Shown here: one piece after another, positions 51,701 through 54,700 of the stretch
Layout of the letters: every line of letters starts with the position of its first letter
How positions within the stretch are numbered: the first letter of the stretch is position 1
Source: Branchiostoma floridae
Taxonomy: Eukaryota > Chordata > Leptocardii > Amphioxiformes > Branchiostomatidae
DNA length: 62,000 bases
Direction of reading: 5' to 3'
Assembly (NCBI RefSeq): GCF_000003815.2
Contig: NC_049982.1
Location: forward strand, 5,831,216-5,893,215
The notes under the pieces: model-generated
Told to the model about the DNA's origin: nothing
Seen by the model: only the letters and a program-made list of their open reading frames with translations
Databases searched by the model: none
Program-made: the position numbers and the translations under genes

Positions 51701-54700
51701 TGCAGCATTTAAATGAGAAATGACCCAAATCCATAAGATACTGGACCCACATACAGACTCACACAGGCATTATATATGTGCATCCCCGTATATATAAGGT
51801 CTCAGAAGGACATTAAGTTTAGCATCCATTGGTGTCCCACATTTACGATAATTCCTCCTGCTACTACCACTACTATCACATACATCAGCGTTACCACTGC
51901 TTCGAAAATAGAATTATGATAGACAGAAAAAGTAAAGCTATCGCGTCATCGACATGGTTGCGGTGGAAGAAGGGAGGGACGAAAAGAGGAGATGGAAAAA
52001 AATTGCGGGGAGTCTGTGATGCAGCCTGCTCCATAAGATCTGATGGCGGGAGTGAGTGGGAGTCCCATGTGTAGGTCGGATCTACCCTGCGAGCGACTGT
52101 ATCCAACTGACAACTTTAGTGGGGGAGGGGTCGGCAAAGATCCACAATTAAAATCAATAATCACTATTGTTGATTATATGGAATCTAATAGATGCTTTTG
52201 AATAAAGAATCGTACAAACAGGTAGGTGGATCGCTCGTTGCATAAACGATGTCATATAGTACAATCATCTGAAAGGGAGTTTTACCTATTTTCCCGGGCC
52301 TGTACACAGAAATACGGCGATCAGCACCGCACATTTCTGCCGAGTTTCCGGCACAGGGCATGTTGCATTCAGAGTCAGGACGTGCCGTTCCTACGTCGGC
52401 GAAGTCGACGTCAGAGCCACAGTAGCATTCGTGTGCATATTCCATACCTATAAAAGAACAATAGTCACCATCAAGACAACACTTACGATAATCAAAAAGT
52501 AAAAACAAAAGAACCAATACATATACAACAAGAGTTCGGAGAAAATTTCTTGTTTTATCTTGTCTCAGTTATTATGCAAATATGACTAAATATGTCACAC
52601 ATATGAAATGAAAGTATCATTTACCAAGGAAACATGGAATAGTCACATTAACAATACAAACCCTAATTTGCATAGTTGGTACCTGTAAATGTTCCACCTG
52701 CCATAAATTTAAAGTACAAATGTTACACGTTATGTAAAGTCCCATTATGGAAAAAAATATTGGAATTATAGATGATAAAGTTCACAAATTCCAGAGCAAG
52801 CAACTTGAGGGCCAAAATTGACTTTGACCTTCATCTTCCCAAAACCTATCCACATACAATGTACTCTATAATCACAATAAAAACAAAGGTTCTGAAGTTT
52901 CACTGACAAACACACAAACAGACACACCTCTCTTGGTAAATGGCAAGGCCCATAATGATGGCCCACTAAGATGCAACCTGACCCTTATGTAGCCAGGGGC
53001 AACAGAAACCTTCCTCTAGAGACTATCTAATAGTATGTGCCTCTGGAGTCACTTCTGTTGATAATTAAAACCAAGTAGAGGTACAGAGATGCCCCAATTA
53101 ACACAAAAGTCAACATTCTGTACCAGGTTCAAAGTCAATTTGTGAATTTCACGCAAACAGTGTGTACATACATTACCGTGCCAGCCTGCGGGATCCACTT
53201 TTCACCGGAGCCAAGAAAACTTTCGCATCACATCCTGCCAGTCTCCGGTTACACCATCCTGTGTCTTATAATGGACCGGTCCTGAAGCCCCGCCCCCTGT
53301 TCGATCATGTTCTATTTCGAACACCTCCGTCAAAAACGGCGCGAGACGGACAGAACTGGTCGCCGCCGCTATTTAGCTGATGATAACGACTGACTTCGGT
53401 TTAGCTTTTTTGACCCTGACATCTTCTCCGACCGGGCCGAAAAAAATGCGCTGACTTCTTTGTTGAAGGTTACATCACTGGGTACAGTCATCTGAGGAGG
53501 GGGCGGATATAGTTAACGTTGCGGTAAGACTAAGGGCGTCATAATTTCAGTCAAAGCGGAAGCGGGAGGCACCGCATAGCATTACCTTGTTGGTGGGCAG
53601 GAGTGCCAGGTTCCTGACATACGGTCGATGCACGTGAAAACCAGGGTACATATATCTGTGACAGGGTTTCTGCTGCGTTTGTTGCATGCATAACAGCTGC
53701 ATTCATGCTCATGATAAAAGCGAAATCAAGAAGAAAGCAGCTCAGGCACGCGTGGAGGGGGAGCTTGTATTACACGCCAACTAATGGGACACTTCTGCAA
53801 AGTCTGCTAGTGCAGAGTCCCATGTCTTATACATACTTCGCTTTACACGTGCATCCTGCCCAACAACAATGTAATGCTATGCAGTGGCTCTCCCTCTTAC
53901 AATACCTATACTCGGTGGGTGCAGTCTTCAACAAAGAATAGCATAGCATTTTTCTTTGGCCATTTCTGTTCAACTGGGGCTGTTTTTGACGGAGGTGTTC
54001 GAAATAGAATAAGGGGTTCCACCTTCTTCTATTTGTTCGATATACGTTCGATCGGGATCGGTCCATTACAACCCATGACGCGTACTCCACAATGCTCCGA
54101 TAACGACGGACACACACCAACACACACAAACGCACAGACTGAAAACAGTACCGCCGACCGATAATGAAGAAGTGTAGGTAACAGCATTTCTAATATGAAC
54201 TTATTTGACACAGTCAGAACGTTAAGCAAGACCATTGCTAGAGCATGTCATGGGGAATGCATTCAGTTCCTAGCAATCATGATGACCTATGACGAGAAAA
54301 AGCTTCATGTATATATATACTGCATCATGCCCTACCGTAGTAGATGTATCCGTTATTCTTGCAGTGGAGTCCGCAGGACTTGATGTCATTTTTCGAGGCG
54401 TATTCATACGGTAGCACGCGGCTGAACCAGCTGTCCTGGTAACACCCCATGTACTCCGCTGATTAGGAGGGGGGGAAACAAGCAACATACAAATTACCAG
54501 CTGTACGCCTACGTGCGTGACGTTAAACCTAGCCAGATGACGTTGACCAATCAGAAGTCCTTACTATATTATTTATTATCATATTGGTTATGACGCCGTA
54601 ACTTCATAGATGTGGCACAAGTGATAAAAAGTTAATATCACGCAGTTAGGTACTAGAATAATGGACCTTTTCTACGGTCTCATGATGTAGTAGTAGAGGG

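Noticed and set aside
53827-54164. Overlapping open frames on both strands
   Set aside because: They lie inside the inverted-repeat element, show no domain, and do not fit the splice phase of the WSC exons.
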